DNA of 7,293 bases from Candidatus Woesearchaeota archaeon (GTDB lineage: Archaea > Nanobdellota > Nanobdellia > Woesearchaeales > UBA11576): positions 1 through 7,293 of the forward strand of contig JALWQS010000046.1 of assembly GCA_027083015.1 (NCBI GenBank). Direction: 5' to 3'. Position numbers and translations under genes: made by a program. Numbering within the stretch: position 1 is the first letter of the stretch; the number at the start of each line of letters is the position of its first letter. The notes under the pieces were generated by a model, which saw only the letters and a list, made by a program, of their open reading frames with translations, did no database searches and was not told the DNA's origin. Shown piece by piece: positions 5,869-7,293 of this stretch.

Positions 5869-6918
5869 ATGAGTTTAGATGAAGAAGTTGATGTTTTGAG
5901 GGATTCTGGGTCTGCAAAGCAGGAACTTGTTGGTAAGACTCTTGCTTTCGCAGTATTTGTCGGTAAGGAGTCTGCTGAAGAAGCTGCTGATGTTACAAGC
6001 TTATTATATGATCATTATGGTGAGGTTGTTTGTCAGAAGTTTTATTCTTCTCTTGATGCTCTTAAGTTTTCTGAGAATTTTGAGCCTGCTTATTACCTTG
6101 TAAGGCGGGTTGCGGAATATAGTGTTGATCCCATTGAAGATATTATTTCAGCGGTTATCTCTATGGTCGGATCTTTTCAGGACACCATCATTGCTTATGC
6201 TTCTGATGCTGTTGAGCTTCTGCTTGATCGTTCGCTGGATTACGTCGCTGATGTTGCTGCTCTGCTTGAATCATACTCTGGTCCTGCACAGGAGATCGTC
6301 TCTGAAGAGCTTGTCTCTTTATGTGAGGATAATGATTTTTCAGGCGACCTTTTTACCCGTGAGATCGAGACTTTGATGAACCCTTCTGTCAGGCATGCTT
6401 TGGAAGTCTTTGGTCCTGATGCTCTGCTTGTTTATCATAAGCTTGTGGAGGCAGGTGATTCTCTTGATACTGCTTCTGTGGAACAGGTCGCTGATCTTCT
6501 TGTCAGCTTCAAGGGTTCTCGTTTCTTGGATGACTTATTGGAACTTTTGGATCCTGAGTCTGATAATGCGCCTTTAGTCCTTGAGTATCTTGGTAGGCAT
6601 TATGATCCTGATATTCCTTTTGATGTTCTTGACCGTTACTTAAGGATATTCGACCATATTGACGATAAGGAGCTGGCTTTTTCTTTGGATCAGCTTAGCA
6701 TGGAAAATCTTTTACGGGGTTATGATGTTTGTGTTTCGCAGTTTGACAGCGAATCTTCAGAGAGGATTATAGATATGTATTTTTCTAAGCTTAACAGGGC
6801 TTTAGCTTATGGTTCTTCTCTTGATCAGAAGCAGCGTATCTTTGATGAGTATTGCACTAATGTTTATTCTTTCCTGCTTAGGAACCCTGATGCTTTGGAT
6901 CTCTTAGTGGATGAGTGA
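5869..6918 (+). CDS. very acidic helical protein, paralogue of the preceding gene product
   Basis: I do not recognise this 349-residue protein. It is strongly acidic, with roughly 70 Asp/Glu against about 25 Lys/Arg by my count. It is built of amphipathic helices separated by short Asp/Ser turns, again like a HEAT/ARM scaffold. Its C-terminal block (about 314-348: YGSSLDQKQRI, then EYC, Y, N-D, LVD) aligns without gaps to the end of the 568-residue protein upstream. Elsewhere the two are too diverged for me to align by eye. It begins two bases after the micro-ORF stop and is the last gene of the operon; its final 55 bases overlap the convergent helicase gene. There is no signal peptide or catalytic motif. 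The pronounced acidity contrasts with the basic N-terminus of its paralogue, which could allow the two to pair; that is speculation. Confidence 0.83.
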   Translation: MSLDEEVDVLRDSGSAKQELVGKTLAFAVFVGKESAEEAADVTSLLYDHYGEVVCQKFYSSLDALKFSENFEPAYYLVRRVAEYSVDPIEDIISAVISMVGSFQDTIIAYASDAVELLLDRSLDYVADVAALLESYSGPAQEIVSEELVSLCEDNDFSGDLFTREIETLMNPSVRHALEVFGPDALLVYHKLVEAGDSLDTASVEQVADLLVSFKGSRFLDDLLELLDPESDNAPLVLEYLGRHYDPDIPFDVLDRYLRIFDHIDDKELAFSLDQLSMENLLRGYDVCVSQFDSESSERIIDMYFSKLNRALAYGSSLDQKQRIFDEYCTNVYSFLLRNPDALDLLVDE

Positions 6919-7293
6919 TCTTTATTTTTATCTTCTTTTTCATCTTCTCCTATGTCTTCTTCTCTATCTTCCTCTGTATCCTCTTCCAGTTCTGCTGCTT
7001 CTTCCAGCTCGTAATCTACGAATTCTCTTTTTATTGAGTCTATGCAGCTGTCTATCCTGATAACCAGTTCTTCTTTCTTTAATGCTCGTGCTGCGCTTTT
7101 TATCTGTCGCATAAGGTCTATGCATTGCCTGAACATTCTTATGATATCACCTTCCAGCTGGTTGGTGTATTCCATAAGTTCTGCGAATTCGCATCCGCCC
7201 ACCCATTTCCAGACGACAAATGCCAGTCGTTTCATCGCTGGTCTGTTGATCGTCCTGAACACGTAAGAGTTCTTTTTCAGCATCGCTATGAGG
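6864..7293 (-). CDS. Ski2/Mtr4-like helicase, C-terminal part (5' end outside the window)
   Basis: Only the last 142 or so residues are visible, and the frame stays open to the window edge. The segment NRPAMKRLAFVVWKW, then GCEFAELMEYTNQLEGDIIR, then FRQCIDLMRQIKSAARAL matches the DSHCT helical domain that ends Ski2/Mtr4-family RNA helicases (compare Mtr4: W-A-G-FAEI-T-EGSIIR-R--ELLRQ---A). Such helicases unwind RNA, often for the exosome. A Met at 7283 is internal and not the start. After the domain comes an unusual acidic tail of about 30 residues (EEAAELEEDTEED and onward), then a short basic end (STKRSK, SRKE). The gene is convergent with the operon and overlaps its last gene by 55 bases, so it is probably a chromosomal neighbour and not part of the same unit. 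Confidence 0.85.
   Translation of the reverse strand, partial: LIAMLKKNSYVFRTINRPAMKRLAFVVWKWVGGCEFAELMEYTNQLEGDIIRMFRQCIDLMRQIKSAARALKKEELVIRIDSCIDSIKREFVDYELEEAAELEEDTEEDREEDIGEDEKEDKNKDHSSTKRSKASGFLSRKE
6919..6943 (+). terminator. T-rich probable operon terminator
   Basis: Directly after the TGA of the last operon gene comes a T-rich tract (TCTTTATTTTTATC then TTCTTTTTC) without an obvious hairpin. Archaeal RNA polymerase stops at such U-tracts. The same bases, read on the other strand, encode the Lys/Glu/Asp-rich tail of the helicase, so the T-richness may simply reflect that coding. Confidence 0.45.

Noticed and set aside
6911..7060. 49-residue Leu-rich + strand frame overlapping the end of the last operon gene.
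   Set aside because: Its hydrophobic composition is the expected complement of the Glu/Asp/Lys codons of the helicase tail, and there is no ribosome binding site.
7042..7266. 74-residue + strand frame opposite the helicase.
   Set aside because: It is antisense to the recognisable DSHCT domain and has no support of its own.
1..7293. CRISPR array, insertion sequence, transposase or attachment-site signals.
   Set aside because: No regularly spaced repeats, transposase-like coding or long terminal inverted repeats were seen.

Overview
The window looks archaeal. Two TATA-type promoters are visible: TTTTATAT at 85-92, about 26 bases before an ATG as in leaderless archaeal transcripts, and AAAACC-TTTATATA at 493-505. 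Ribosome binding sites are of the GGTGA/GAGGAG kind. The DNA is AT-rich (my estimate is about 40% GC) with T-ending codons, and the standard code fits. The gene at the right edge is the C-terminus of a Ski2/Mtr4-type helicase. A small-genome lineage such as DPANN is plausible, but nothing here proves the phylum.

Layout: a small leaderless gene (115-414) encodes a 99-residue acidic protein with a possible helix-turn-helix. It is followed by a short intergenic region (415-609) with GCTAT/ATAGC inverted repeats, a strong promoter and a leader of about 80 bases. An apparent operon on the + strand then runs from 610 to 6918: a CbbQ/NorQ-like MoxR-class AAA+ ATPase (610-1824); a large protein joining an HEAAH zincin-like motif to a CbbO/NorD-type von Willebrand A (VWA) domain (1873-4074); a 568-residue helical protein (4114-5820); an 18-codon hydrophobic micro-ORF that fills the next gap (5810-5866); and a very acidic 349-residue helical protein (5869-6918). 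The two helical proteins share a C-terminal block of about 40 residues with roughly 44% identity, so they are diverged paralogues. A helicase gene (6864-7293, - strand, 5' end off the window) converges on the operon and overlaps its last gene by 55 bases.

How the genes may work together: MoxR-type ATPases and VWA partners (NorQ/NorD, CbbQ/CbbO, the cobaltochelatase CobS/CobT) act as ATP-driven chaperones that remodel proteins or insert metal. Here the pair has no visible Rubisco, nitric oxide reductase or cobalt chelatase target. Instead it is followed by two unrecognised helical proteins, which are the natural candidates for substrates, adaptors or scaffold. The ATPase has Asn in place of the usual Walker B Asp. 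The small protein and the inverted repeats upstream of the operon promoter could form a local regulatory circuit; that is inference.
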